NCBI RefSeq assembly: GCF_030053415.1
Contig: NZ_JASGBJ010000002.1
Span: 992,001 to 1,056,000, forward strand
DNA length: 64,000 nt
From: Marinobacter sp. CHS3-4
GTDB taxonomy: Bacteria; Pseudomonadota; Gammaproteobacteria; Pseudomonadales; Oleiphilaceae
Direction: 5' to 3'
The translations under genes were made by a program, and so were the position numbers. Every line of letters begins with the position of its first letter. The first letter of the stretch is position 1. The notes under the pieces are model-generated. The model ran no database searches. It was given only the letters and a program-made list of their open reading frames with translations, and was not told where the DNA came from. Positions 10,473-19,444 of this stretch are shown in pieces.

Positions 10473-12358
10473 TCCGGTTCTGATTGCGGCGGCGTCCAGA
10501 CCGGAACATCTTCCCTCTTGGGATCGTCCCAGTCTGTCTGCATCGCGGAACTGAGGGCTTCTTCAAGCTTCATGAACAGTTCGCCGTATCGGGGGCTAAA
10601 GCTTATGCCCTCCTCAATTTCCTGCCAGGCTTCGTACAACTCGTCTTCGTGGGCGGATTCGTTGTCATAGAATGCCCAGGTCATCTGTTTCGCCCGCAAC
10701 GGATGCACTCCCATGGCGGTTAACGCGTGACCACCCAGTTCCAGAGCAGAATGGTAGGTTTCCCGAACAACGTCGTCGGCGCCAGCACCTCGCAACTGGT
10801 AGCCGTGTCCCCGATCAAACGCCCTTGCCAGCACCCAAACACCGGGATAGAACTTTTTCACGTGCTCCACCATCTTGACCGACCGCTCCCGATCATCAAT
10901 GGCTACAACCAACAGTCTGGCCTGGGCAATTCCTGCAGTCTCCAGCAGTTCAGGGCGACTGGCATCGCCGAAATAGCTTTTGATCTGGATCCGCCTGACG
11001 TTTTCAATTTGCTGTATTTCGTGGTCCAGCACGACGATCGGGATGTTGTTCGCCCGCAGAAGACGGCAGACAATCTGACCAAACCGGCCCACGCCCGCCA
11101 CAATCACCGGAGCTGCCTCGTCAATGCTGTCTGCCTCCGGCTCGTTTGTCCTGCGTCTGTACCGGGGAAGCACAACCTGGTCATACAGAATGAAGAGCGC
11201 CGGCGTCAGGAACATTGAGAGCGCCACGACCAGCGATAGAACCTGGGAAAGATCCACAGGTATGACCTGATTCTGAACAGCGTAAGTCAGCAGTACAAAT
11301 CCGAATTCACCGGCCTGGGCCAGGCCAAGGGTAAACAGCCACCCATTGCTGCCCTTGATGCGAAATAACAGCGCAAGGCCCAGGAGAATCAGGGCTTTTA
11401 CCAGCAAAACAACTGCCGCCAGAGACAGTACCACGCCCCACTGCTGCGCCAGCACGTCGAAATTGATACCGGCGCCCACGGTAATGAAGAATAACCCCAG
11501 CAACAGCCCCTTGAACGGCTCGATGTTGGCCTCCAGTTCATGGCGGAACTCACTGTTGGCCAGCACCACACCGGCCAGGAAGGCGCCCAGTGCGGGCGAG
11601 AGGTTGACCAGGCTCATCAGCGCAGCGATACCGATTACCAGCATTAACGCCGTGGCCGTAAACACCTCACGAAGGCCAGACTGAACCACATACCGGAACA
11701 GGGGCCGACTCAGAAAATAGCCACCCACAATCACCAGCGCGACCGCCAGAACAACCACGCCGCCATGTGCCCAGACGGGCAGGCCATCAACCAGGCTGAG
11801 ATCGGCGCTGTGAGAACCGCTAGAGGCGCTGGTATCCATCAATCCCGGCAAGGCCAGCAAGGGTATGATGGCCAGCATGGGAATGACGGCGATGTCCTGG
11901 AACAGCAGCACCGAAAAGGCACTTCGGCCTCCCTCGGTGCGTGCCAGACCTTTTTCATTCAGCGTCTGCAATACGATGGCGGTGGAGGACAGCGCAAACA
12001 CAAAGCCCACCGTCAGCGCCGTTTGCCAGACCAAACCAAGCCAGAGAGCAAAGGCCATTCCTGCCAGCGCCGTCAGCGACACTTGCAGACCACCAAGCCC
12101 GAGCAACCGCGCCCGCATTGCCCACAGTGCTTTTGGATCCAGTTCCATGCCAACCAAAAACAACATCATGACCACGCCGAATTCAGCAAAATGCTGGATG
12201 GTGGTTGTTTCCTGGCCTACCAGGCCGGTGACCGGGCCAATAACGACACCGGCCACAAGATAGCCGAGCACCGAGCCCAACCCGAATCGCTTTGCCAATG
12301 GAACCGCGATGACCGCCGCCGCCAGATAGATAAACGCCTGAACGAAATACGCTGTCAC
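10469..12358 (-). CDS. Kef-type monovalent cation:proton antiporter (CPA2)
   Basis: A 629-residue antiporter of the KefB/KefC type. About twelve membrane helices (residues 1-385) form the Na+/H+ exchanger-like domain. A cytoplasmic Rossmann RCK/TrkA-N domain follows, with its nucleotide-binding motif VAGVGRFGQIVCRLL. E. coli Kef proteins export K+ in exchange for H+ when glutathione adducts relieve inhibition; whether glutathione gates this one is not visible, and no KefF/KefG-like flavoprotein gene is adjacent. It lies 21 bases downstream-side of the racemase gene's stop, on the same strand but ahead of it in reverse order. Confidence 0.88.
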   Translation of the reverse strand: MTAYFVQAFIYLAAAVIAVPLAKRFGLGSVLGYLVAGVVIGPVTGLVGQETTTIQHFAEFGVVMMLFLVGMELDPKALWAMRARLLGLGGLQVSLTALAGMAFALWLGLVWQTALTVGFVFALSSTAIVLQTLNEKGLARTEGGRSAFSVLLFQDIAVIPMLAIIPLLALPGLMDTSASSGSHSADLSLVDGLPVWAHGGVVVLAVALVIVGGYFLSRPLFRYVVQSGLREVFTATALMLVIGIAALMSLVNLSPALGAFLAGVVLANSEFRHELEANIEPFKGLLLGLFFITVGAGINFDVLAQQWGVVLSLAAVVLLVKALILLGLALLFRIKGSNGWLFTLGLAQAGEFGFVLLTYAVQNQVIPVDLSQVLSLVVALSMFLTPALFILYDQVVLPRYRRRTNEPEADSIDEAAPVIVAGVGRFGQIVCRLLRANNIPIVVLDHEIQQIENVRRIQIKSYFGDASRPELLETAGIAQARLLVVAIDDRERSVKMVEHVKKFYPGVWVLARAFDRGHGYQLRGAGADDVVRETYHSALELGGHALTAMGVHPLRAKQMTWAFYDNESAHEDELYEAWQEIEEGISFSPRYGELFMKLEEALSSAMQTDWDDPKREDVPVWTPPQSEPD

Positions 12359-12379
12359 TAAACCTGCTCCTGCTTGGGG

Positions 12380-13096
12380 TTAAATCGTCTTTTTTTCAGG
12401 GCCCAGCGCAAAATCAACGGCGCTTTGTGCGTGCAACTCAGTGGTATCGTACAGCGCCACGTCGGTGTCCGAGTCGTTGATGAGTAATCCAATTTCGGTG
12501 CAGCCCAGAATAACCCCCTGTGCGCCCCATTCACGAAGCCGATCCACCGTGCCCAGGAAGGACGTTCTAGAAGATTCCTTAAAAACGCCCTGACATAGCT
12601 CGTCGAATATCACCGCGTGCACCTGGTCCCTTTCATCGGAAGGAGGCACAAGAACACTAATGCCTTTGGCCTCGAGCTTCTCTACACAGAAGGCCTGCTC
12701 CATGGTGAATCGGGTGCCCAGCAGGCCAACGCAATCCCTGCCATCAGCCAGAATGGCGTCTCCAACCGCATCCATGATGTGCAACAGCGGGATATCGATG
12801 CTCCCAGCGATCTGCGGAGCAACTTTATGCATGGTATTTGTGCCGATCAGCAGACAATCGGCACCCGCCTGCTCAACAGAACGAGCGGCGTCACTGAGTA
12901 TACGGGCGGCTGCGTCCCATTCGTCGGCCTTTTGCAATTCGGCAATTTCTGCAAAGTCGACGCTGTAAAGAAGAATCCGGGCCGAATGAAGCCCACCCAA
13001 TTGACGACGCACCTTTTCATTCAAAAGACGATAGTAGGTCTGTGTGGATTCCCAGCTCATGCCTCCCAGCAATCCAATTACTTTCATTGGCAACAT
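12380..13096 (-). CDS. Aspartate/glutamate racemase family protein (YgeA-like)
   Basis: A PLP-independent amino acid racemase. The N terminus is MKVIGLLGGMSWEST, as in YgeA and RacD. The first catalytic position is Thr, not Cys (IGTNTMHKV), while the second Cys is present (LGCTEIGLLI). The same Thr/Cys pairing occurs in E. coli YgeA, reported to be a broad-specificity racemase. The ATG at 13096 or 13087 is much more likely than the frame start at 13207, which would add about 40 unrelated residues; AGGA lies upstream of 13096. Confidence 0.82.
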   Translation of the reverse strand: MLPMKVIGLLGGMSWESTQTYYRLLNEKVRRQLGGLHSARILLYSVDFAEIAELQKADEWDAAARILSDAARSVEQAGADCLLIGTNTMHKVAPQIAGSIDIPLLHIMDAVGDAILADGRDCVGLLGTRFTMEQAFCVEKLEAKGISVLVPPSDERDQVHAVIFDELCQGVFKESSRTSFLGTVDRLREWGAQGVILGCTEIGLLINDSDTDVALYDTTELHAQSAVDFALGPEKKTI

Positions 13097-13182
13097 AAAG
13101 AAACGATCCTGTTCATTGGCCTTCGGGTATATTAGCGCTACTCTGACCCTGTATATTAACCAACATAACAAGGTTTCCACGT

Positions 13183-15159
13183 TTGAGCCGATTTGGTAAC
13201 CCCGCAATAGCCAACGCGTCGATGCAATTCGACGTCGCCATCGCCGACTTCGCCCGTGCCCGCCGCTCTGACAATACAGCCTCGAGCATCGGTTTGCTCG
13301 AGCGAGCGCGCCAGCTGATGCTCCTGCCTGGGGGCTTCGACGTTCTCTATCGACGGGTGAAAACGCTGGAAGGCGCAGGGATCTTTGGTACCAGCGATTG
13401 GTCCAAGCCCGAATTGCTGAAACCGGCGTTAGCCCGGCAGTCGCTTCGCGCGGCAGGGGCCACCACCACGGTGGTGGAAATCATCAGCGAACTTCGAATG
13501 CTGGCGGTTGTTCGGGGTGATTTTTTTCACCCCGGGATCTCTTCTGAGCAGGCCTCTCACTTTCTGACCCAGGTCATGGCGCTGAATCTGGACTTGCTAT
13601 CCGGTTCGTTGTCAGAAGCTGATCGAGAGCGCCCCAAACAGCTTGGTGTGATCGTTCAATCCCTGTACCAATACCTGGTCGATCATCTGGGCTATGCGAG
13701 CCTTCTGGACAGCCTGGTTGGAGAGGTCTGGCGTCTGCTTCAACAGCGCCCTATTCAGGTGGACAGCATTCGGGAAATGATTGGGCAGATCGCGGCCTGC
13801 CTGTACGACCCGTCGCTTGATACGGCCGGCAATATCAACGCCTCATTGCTGGTTCAGACACTGTTTGCGCCGACGCCCGCCAGTGCCGAAGATCCCGGCC
13901 TGGAGGTCTATCGCCAACGGCTGGAAGACATGGATCGGGAAGCCCTGATCAGCGAGGCAGAATGCTTTTCCCGGGTTATGGGTGAAACCGGTCTGGCGTC
14001 ACCGTATCACGCGGTCATGCTGCGATTTTTAAGGGAGCAGGATGCCGATGATCTGATCCCCAAGGCGCTTGGCCTTACCATGACCGGGCAAGACGACTAT
14101 TTCTGTTACACCGCTCTGGTTAAGGCGCTGATCGACGAGGCTATTTTTCCGGAAACCTGCCAGTCCGTGTATGGGTTAGCCATGATGTTGGAGCGGGGAT
14201 CGCTGTTCACAAGCCCGGTCGCACAGTCTCTGTGGCGTCAGATTAACCTGCGTGTGTCGGATGAAAACCGCGAACTGATCCGTTCCGTCTTCGGTGACGC
14301 TCACCCGCCCCGCCGATTTTTGCTGGCGGGTGTACTGAATCTTCTGGGCCAACCTCTCGGCGTGGGCCAGGGCAACAATCCAACCTGCCAATCTGCCATC
14401 GGTCTGTCCCTGTGGGCAGACCACGAGGCGGATTATCTGTTGCAACTGTTAGCCTGGGCGGCCCGAGACAACGAAATTCTGATTCGCTTTGAAGGCGATG
14501 AAGTTTCCTCCAAAAACCTGGAACCCGGCCTGGTGAAAGAAGTCCCCGTGGACGTAGACCCGGTGTCTCTCATCCTGATTCCTCACCTGGACAGGATTTA
14601 CGGCGAGATGTGGCGGCGCTGCAGCGAAAGGGACGACGACGCTCACCGCTGGATCAACCCGGAGTTCTACGGGTGGTGGGTGAATCACGGTTTTCGGGTA
14701 GCGACCAATGTGATCACCGGCGAAATCGAGGACTACGACGGTTTTATTCGCCATTTCTACGCCAGCTATCATCCTTACTACAACGACAGTATGCCTCTGA
14801 CCCATCCGCAGCCGGCCGGCATTGCCGTTACCGACAGTGCAGCAAGGTTTGTGGGTCGACATGCCATCGTTATCCGCAGAGTCTGCCTGAGCCCTCATAA
14901 TGATATGCGGGTGTATTTCTTCAACCCCAACAATGACAGCGGTCAGGATTGGGGACAGGGAATCAACTGCTCAACCCGAGGCAATGGCGAAATTCACGGC
15001 GAAGCCTCGCTGCCTATTGCTGAATTCGCGTCCAGGCTCTACGCATTTCACTACGATAAGCTGGAACTCGGCGACATCAGCGCCATCCCGGAAGAGGAAA
15101 TTGCCAAGGTTTCCGAACTTGCGTTTGGTAGTTGGGCCACTGACGACAACGAACCCTGA
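13183..15159 (+). CDS. Large conserved-looking protein of unknown function, possible cysteine hydrolase fold
   Basis: A 658-residue protein I do not recognise. It has no signal peptide or membrane segment. The N-terminal 380 residues are helix-rich. The C-terminal third holds an isolated, well-formed Cys block (GQGNNPTCQSAIGLSLWA, Cys402), then a His (FVGRHAIVI, His560) and an Asn (VYFFNPNND, Asn581). That order and spacing resemble papain-like or transglutaminase-like hydrolases; this is inference only. The start is a TTG at 13183 with AAGG upstream; an ATG at 13222 is an alternative. Its TGA shares a base with the ATG of the diguanylate cyclase gene, so the two are translationally coupled. 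Confidence 0.7.
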   Translation: MSRFGNPAIANASMQFDVAIADFARARRSDNTASSIGLLERARQLMLLPGGFDVLYRRVKTLEGAGIFGTSDWSKPELLKPALARQSLRAAGATTTVVEIISELRMLAVVRGDFFHPGISSEQASHFLTQVMALNLDLLSGSLSEADRERPKQLGVIVQSLYQYLVDHLGYASLLDSLVGEVWRLLQQRPIQVDSIREMIGQIAACLYDPSLDTAGNINASLLVQTLFAPTPASAEDPGLEVYRQRLEDMDREALISEAECFSRVMGETGLASPYHAVMLRFLREQDADDLIPKALGLTMTGQDDYFCYTALVKALIDEAIFPETCQSVYGLAMMLERGSLFTSPVAQSLWRQINLRVSDENRELIRSVFGDAHPPRRFLLAGVLNLLGQPLGVGQGNNPTCQSAIGLSLWADHEADYLLQLLAWAARDNEILIRFEGDEVSSKNLEPGLVKEVPVDVDPVSLILIPHLDRIYGEMWRRCSERDDDAHRWINPEFYGWWVNHGFRVATNVITGEIEDYDGFIRHFYASYHPYYNDSMPLTHPQPAGIAVTDSAARFVGRHAIVIRRVCLSPHNDMRVYFFNPNNDSGQDWGQGINCSTRGNGEIHGEASLPIAEFASRLYAFHYDKLELGDISAIPEEEIAKVSELAFGSWATDDNEP

Positions 15160-16961
15160 TGGCAAGATTGTTCTTAAAGCGAGTTGTCTTCGCCTGCCTG
15201 ATCCTGATGCTATGGCAAACCGCGTCGGGTCAAACGCCTATTACTGTCAGCGGAAATGAGGACGGCACTTTAAAAACCGGGCGCTCAGCCGTCTTGCACG
15301 ATAAGAGCGGCACATTGTCCATAGTGGGCGCCGAGCAGGCGCTGGGACAGGGGAAGTTCTCCGCTTTGAAAAGCGCTGGTTCGACGCGCCTTAAACCCGG
15401 CGCTCACTGGAGCTACTTCCAACTCCGAAATACGGAAGCAAAGCCGGTTTCACTGCACCTTGAATACGTAGATCACCAGCTGATCGACCTGGATGCCTTT
15501 GCGCGGGCGACAGACACCGGCGACTGGTCACAGATCGCTGCCCTGTCGATGGAGAAGCCGTTCGGTCATCGGCTTGTGGAACACAACCGGTTTGTGGTGC
15601 CCGTCACTCTGGAAGCAAACCAGACAAAGGAGTTTCTGGTTCGATTCGGCTCCAGAGAGCGTGGTTATGCGTTTCCGAGTATGCGGATCTGGTCACCGGA
15701 CAACCTGGAAATGCAGTATGTCCGGGAATCCACCATGATCAGTTTCCTGTTTGGCGGTTTTTTCCTGATGGGGCTCTTTGCCCTGATCGCGGGCTCAGTC
15801 GCGCGAAACAAACTGCTGCTGATCTATTCGCTTTACGCGTTTTCGAAAATCACCTGTTGGGCAACGATTCTGGGCTACACCCATCAGTTCGTGCTGCGCG
15901 AATCTTTCCATTGGCAACTCATGTCGATCGGTGGTGCTGTGACTATTCTGCTGGGCCACATCTTTGCCAGGACTTTCCTTCAGACGCGCCAATACACCCC
16001 GCGCCTGGACTATCTGGTTTTAGCCATGATTGCCAATGCCGGTCTACTGCTGATCGCAGCCGTGTTCCAGGTGAAAGCTGTGGCGCTGGTCACCATTACT
16101 CTGGCACTGCTGATGTATCCGGTGATCGCAGTGATTGCAATGCTCCGTTGGCGACAGGGGCAGGCCGAAGCCGGCATTTTTGCGATCGCCTGGAGTTTCC
16201 TGGTCGCTGGGCTGATCATGCAGGCGCTGAGGGATCTGGGCGTGGTAGAACACAGCTTGCTTAATTACTACTGGCCGCCGGTGGCATCCTTCACAGAAAT
16301 GCTGACCGTCATGTTCGCACTTGGCTACAAGATGCGACGCCTGTACCAGGATAAGGAGCTGACTGAGCAGCGCTATCTGGACCATCTGGTGAAGTCGAAA
16401 TCCGAACTGGAAACCGAGGTTCGCAACCGCACCAGAGAATTGGAACAGGCGAAAAGGATCGCGGAACAGGAAGCTCGGACAGACTCACTTACCGGCATTC
16501 TGAACCGTCGAAGTTTTCTGGAGGATGCCCGGCTTCGGCTGAAACTGGCGAAAAGAAATCAGAAACCCTGCTGCCTGTTCATGTTCGATCTGGATCATTT
16601 CAAACAGATCAACGATACGCGTGGCCATGGCGTAGGTGATGCAGTGCTCTGTAAATTCACCGAAACGGTCACCAAAAGCATCCGCGAGACCGATGTATTC
16701 GGCCGGCTTGGCGGGGAAGAGTTTGCGCTTTTGGTGGAAGAGCCGGAGAACGCTGCCAGGGCGCTGGCCGAACGCTTACGCGCCGACACCGCGCACATCA
16801 ACATGCTGGCCAACAACCACGAAGTGCATGTCACCACGAGCATCGGCCTGGCTTTTTCTGACGCGGACTCAACCGTGGAGAAACTGCTTCAGCAGGCCGA
16901 CGAAGCCATGTATCGCGCCAAGCTCGAAGGCCGCAACCGAGTGGTTGCCGCCAGTCAGTGA
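15159..16961 (+). CDS. 7TM-DISM receptor diguanylate cyclase
   Basis: A membrane receptor that should make cyclic di-GMP. A signal peptide (MARLFLKRVVFACLILMLWQ) is followed by a periplasmic 7TMR-DISMED2-like domain (about residues 40-180), seven membrane helices (about 190-395), a coiled coil and a GGDEF domain. The active-site motif is GGEEF at 518-522. The upstream RETD is an intact inhibitory I-site at the usual 5-residue distance. The periplasmic domain probably binds a carbohydrate-like ligand. It overlaps the upstream unknown gene by one base. Confidence 0.9.
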   Translation: MARLFLKRVVFACLILMLWQTASGQTPITVSGNEDGTLKTGRSAVLHDKSGTLSIVGAEQALGQGKFSALKSAGSTRLKPGAHWSYFQLRNTEAKPVSLHLEYVDHQLIDLDAFARATDTGDWSQIAALSMEKPFGHRLVEHNRFVVPVTLEANQTKEFLVRFGSRERGYAFPSMRIWSPDNLEMQYVRESTMISFLFGGFFLMGLFALIAGSVARNKLLLIYSLYAFSKITCWATILGYTHQFVLRESFHWQLMSIGGAVTILLGHIFARTFLQTRQYTPRLDYLVLAMIANAGLLLIAAVFQVKAVALVTITLALLMYPVIAVIAMLRWRQGQAEAGIFAIAWSFLVAGLIMQALRDLGVVEHSLLNYYWPPVASFTEMLTVMFALGYKMRRLYQDKELTEQRYLDHLVKSKSELETEVRNRTRELEQAKRIAEQEARTDSLTGILNRRSFLEDARLRLKLAKRNQKPCCLFMFDLDHFKQINDTRGHGVGDAVLCKFTETVTKSIRETDVFGRLGGEEFALLVEEPENAARALAERLRADTAHINMLANNHEVHVTTSIGLAFSDADSTVEKLLQQADEAMYRAKLEGRNRVVAASQ

Positions 16962-17416
16962 TCCATAGCACCCATGGACTTCACCTGCACCTTGATGTTG
17001 ACTGCATCGGCACCGTCAAAAAACACGGTCATAGCAACGCTTTCATTGCGAACCAGTCCGCGGTCCAGATCTTCCAACATAAAATGGTAGCCCCTGGGCT
17101 CAAGCGACACCGATTCGCCTGCGGGTATGGTCAGGCCGCCTTCAACCAGTCGCATGGTCACCATGTCACCATCCACCTTGCTCTGGTGTAAGGTGACATC
17201 CCCGGCTTTGGTCACTTCTGCATCCGTGAGTGTGACATCGGAGTCGCCGTTGTTGGCGATATTCATATAGGCAACCGCTTTAGAGACACCGGGCGGCGTT
17301 TCCCGGCTCCAGGGATCGGTGATCGTGATGCTGCCATTGGTGAAGCTGCCCGCTATTGTGGCGCTAGCAACAAGACTCAGAATGATCGCCGTCACTATGC
17401 TGGTAAACGCCTTCAT
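16955..17416 (-). CDS. Periplasmic copper chaperone PCu(A)C
   Basis: A secreted 153-residue copper(I) chaperone of the PCu(A)C (DUF461) family, which delivers copper to cytochrome oxidase. After the signal peptide (MKAFTSIVTAIILSLVASAT), the metal ligands appear as TLHQSKVDGDMVTM and GYHFMLEDL, the His/Met pattern of the family. The ATG at 17416 has GAGAGG upstream and is preferred to 17455. It lies 16 bases after the E2 gene on the same strand, and its end overlaps the convergent cyclase gene by 7 bases. Confidence 0.9.
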   Translation of the reverse strand: MKAFTSIVTAIILSLVASATIAGSFTNGSITITDPWSRETPPGVSKAVAYMNIANNGDSDVTLTDAEVTKAGDVTLHQSKVDGDMVTMRLVEGGLTIPAGESVSLEPRGYHFMLEDLDRGLVRNESVAMTVFFDGADAVNIKVQVKSMGAMDH

Positions 17417-17432
17417 GTAACCTCTCTTTTGT

Positions 17433-18437
17433 TCAGGGTTTGATGAGCGCATCAATCAGTGCGCCAAGAAATCGGGAAGCTTCTCCGCCGGTGACTGCCC
17501 GGTGGTCAAAGGTAACCGACAATGGCAGTACCCGTCGAACGGCTGGCTTTCCTTTATGAGGAACCACTTTCTCCCGGATGGCCCCGGCGCCAACGATGGC
17601 GACCTGTGGCGGAGAGACAATCGGATTGGCGTATTGGCCGGTCATGGTTCCAAAATTGGAAAGCGTTATGGTAGCACCCTGCATCTCTGCCGGCGGAATC
17701 TTTCTGGTGGCGACAGCGTCTCTCAGATTCTGAAGGCCCTCCCGCAGATTCGCCATCGATCGATGATTCACATCCCGAAGCACCGGCACGAACAGTCCTT
17801 CTGGCGTATCCACCGCGATGCCCACATGAACTTCTTCCTTAAGGCGACGACTCAAGGTGTCACCGTCAAACCAGCAGTTCATCACTGGTGACGCTTCGCA
17901 AGCCGAGGCAATGCCCTGCACCAGCCGCATGGTGATATCAGTGCCTGATTTCCAGTCACCAATGTCGACGTCCTCAAATATGGACACCGGCACCACCTGC
18001 GCGTGCGATGCTGCCATGTTTTTCGCCATGGTTCGGCGTGTGCCCCGAAGGGATTCCGCATCCGGTAGAGAGCGGGAACGATAGCTGGCTCGATTCGCCC
18101 GCGCCCGTTTGCTGGATTCCGCAGCGCCAACAATGAAGCTGTCCTTCTGGGTTCCGGTGTCGGCTCTTTTCAGTTCGCCCACGACCGTGCCACTGTCGTC
18201 GCCCTCACCTTCATAGGCCATCAGCGGTTCACCGGTATGAATGATGTCACCGGGCTGACCGAACAGTTTGGCGACCACCCCGGCCTCGGGCGAAGGCACC
18301 TCCACAATGGCTTTCGCAGTTTCAACACTGACCAGTACCTGATCAACAGTCACTTCATCTCCTACCTTGACGTGCCATTCGACAATCTCGGCCTCGGGCA
18401 GCCCTTCGCCAAGGTCGGGAAGTTTGAAATGTTTCAT
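17433..18437 (-). CDS. 2-oxoacid dehydrogenase E2 (dihydrolipoamide acyltransferase), short form
   Basis: The E2 core of an alpha-keto acid dehydrogenase, transferring acyl groups from lipoate to CoA. The lipoyl domain is at 1-75, with lipoyl-Lys in VSVETAKAIVEVPSP. The catalytic domain begins at RGTRRTMAKNMAASH, and the active-site motif is FDHRAVTGGEASRF. Between them there is only a basic linker of about 50 residues (KRARANRASYRSRSL): the peripheral subunit-binding domain that normally holds E1 and E3 cannot be recognised. At 334 residues it is shorter than usual. It overlaps the E1beta gene by 4 bases (ATGA). Confidence 0.88.
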   Translation of the reverse strand: MKHFKLPDLGEGLPEAEIVEWHVKVGDEVTVDQVLVSVETAKAIVEVPSPEAGVVAKLFGQPGDIIHTGEPLMAYEGEGDDSGTVVGELKRADTGTQKDSFIVGAAESSKRARANRASYRSRSLPDAESLRGTRRTMAKNMAASHAQVVPVSIFEDVDIGDWKSGTDITMRLVQGIASACEASPVMNCWFDGDTLSRRLKEEVHVGIAVDTPEGLFVPVLRDVNHRSMANLREGLQNLRDAVATRKIPPAEMQGATITLSNFGTMTGQYANPIVSPPQVAIVGAGAIREKVVPHKGKPAVRRVLPLSVTFDHRAVTGGEASRFLGALIDALIKP

Positions 18438-19444
18438 AGCGCGATCACCCTCCTGGCCGCCTCAACAATGTCGTCCACCTGAGGCAGGTAGGCCTGTTCG
18501 TTCCGGTAGTAAGGCATAACCGTGTCGTAGCCCGTCACTCTGGCAACGGGTGCTTTCAGCTCCAGATAGGCGCCTTCAGCGATGGATGCCGCCACTTCAG
18601 CCCCCACGCCGCCATTGCGGCAGGCCTCATGAACGATGACAGCACGGCCGGTCTTGCTGACGGAACACAACAGGGTTTCCCGATCCAACGGGCTGATGGT
18701 GCCAACGTCGATGACCTCCGCCGACACCGACTGTTCCGACAGCACATCGGCCGCCTGAAGGGTTTCCAGCATGGACGCGCCCCAACTGATGAGCGTGACG
18801 TCACTGCCTTCACGCAGCGTGAAACAGGTGTCCAGCGGAATGGCTTCGCCATTGTTTTCCACGCTCTGGGTCACCGCCCGGTAAATCCGCTTTGGTTCCA
18901 GGAAAATGACAGGGTCCGGATTACGAATCGCGGCCAGCAATTGGCCGTAGGCACGTTGAGGTGAACTGGGGATCACCACCCGCAGACCTGGAATATGGGC
19001 GAACAGGGCTTCGGTGCTTTCGGAGTGATGCTCCGGAGCGTGAATACCGCCGCCAAACGGTGCCCGATAGACCAATGGGCAATGCAGCCGTCCGCGGGTC
19101 CGGTTCCGCATGCGGGAAGCATGACTGATGATCTGCTCCATACCGGAGTATATAAATCCCATGAACTGAAACTCAGCGACCGGCTTCAGGCCCTGAGTGG
19201 CCATACCAATGGCGGTGCCGGCAATCAGGTTTTCCGCCAGCGGCGTGTCCATCACGCGCTTGAAACCAAACTGCTCCTTTAAGCCCGCCGTTGCCCGGAA
19301 CACGCCGCCGTTGGTGGCGATATCCTCGCCGAGGACCACCACGGAGTCGTCATGTGCCATCTCCCATTGCAGCGCCATATTGACCGCTTCCACCAGGGTG
19401 ACATCGCGGGTCTCGCTCTCTGTTCTTGCTGTTGAAGAGTTCAT
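18434..19444 (-). CDS. 2-oxoacid dehydrogenase E1 beta subunit
   Basis: The beta chain of a heterotetrameric E1 that decarboxylates 2-keto acids with thiamine diphosphate. The N terminus (EAVNMALQWEMAHDDSVVVL then GEDIATNGGVFRATAGL) and the C-terminal transketolase domain (GAEVAASIAEGAYLELKAPV) are typical. Acetoin, branched-chain or pyruvate dehydrogenases share this layout, so the substrate is not fixed by sequence. It sits between E1alpha and E2 with 4-base overlaps on both sides, indicating tight translational coupling. Confidence 0.92.
   Translation of the reverse strand: MNSSTARTESETRDVTLVEAVNMALQWEMAHDDSVVVLGEDIATNGGVFRATAGLKEQFGFKRVMDTPLAENLIAGTAIGMATQGLKPVAEFQFMGFIYSGMEQIISHASRMRNRTRGRLHCPLVYRAPFGGGIHAPEHHSESTEALFAHIPGLRVVIPSSPQRAYGQLLAAIRNPDPVIFLEPKRIYRAVTQSVENNGEAIPLDTCFTLREGSDVTLISWGASMLETLQAADVLSEQSVSAEVIDVGTISPLDRETLLCSVSKTGRAVIVHEACRNGGVGAEVAASIAEGAYLELKAPVARVTGYDTVMPYYRNEQAYLPQVDDIVEAARRVIAL

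Noticed and set aside
17433-18437. Frameshift as the cause of the missing E2 domain
   Set aside because: The lipoyl and catalytic domains are in one continuous frame; a single indel could not remove a domain and keep both ends. A clean in-frame deletion remains possible.
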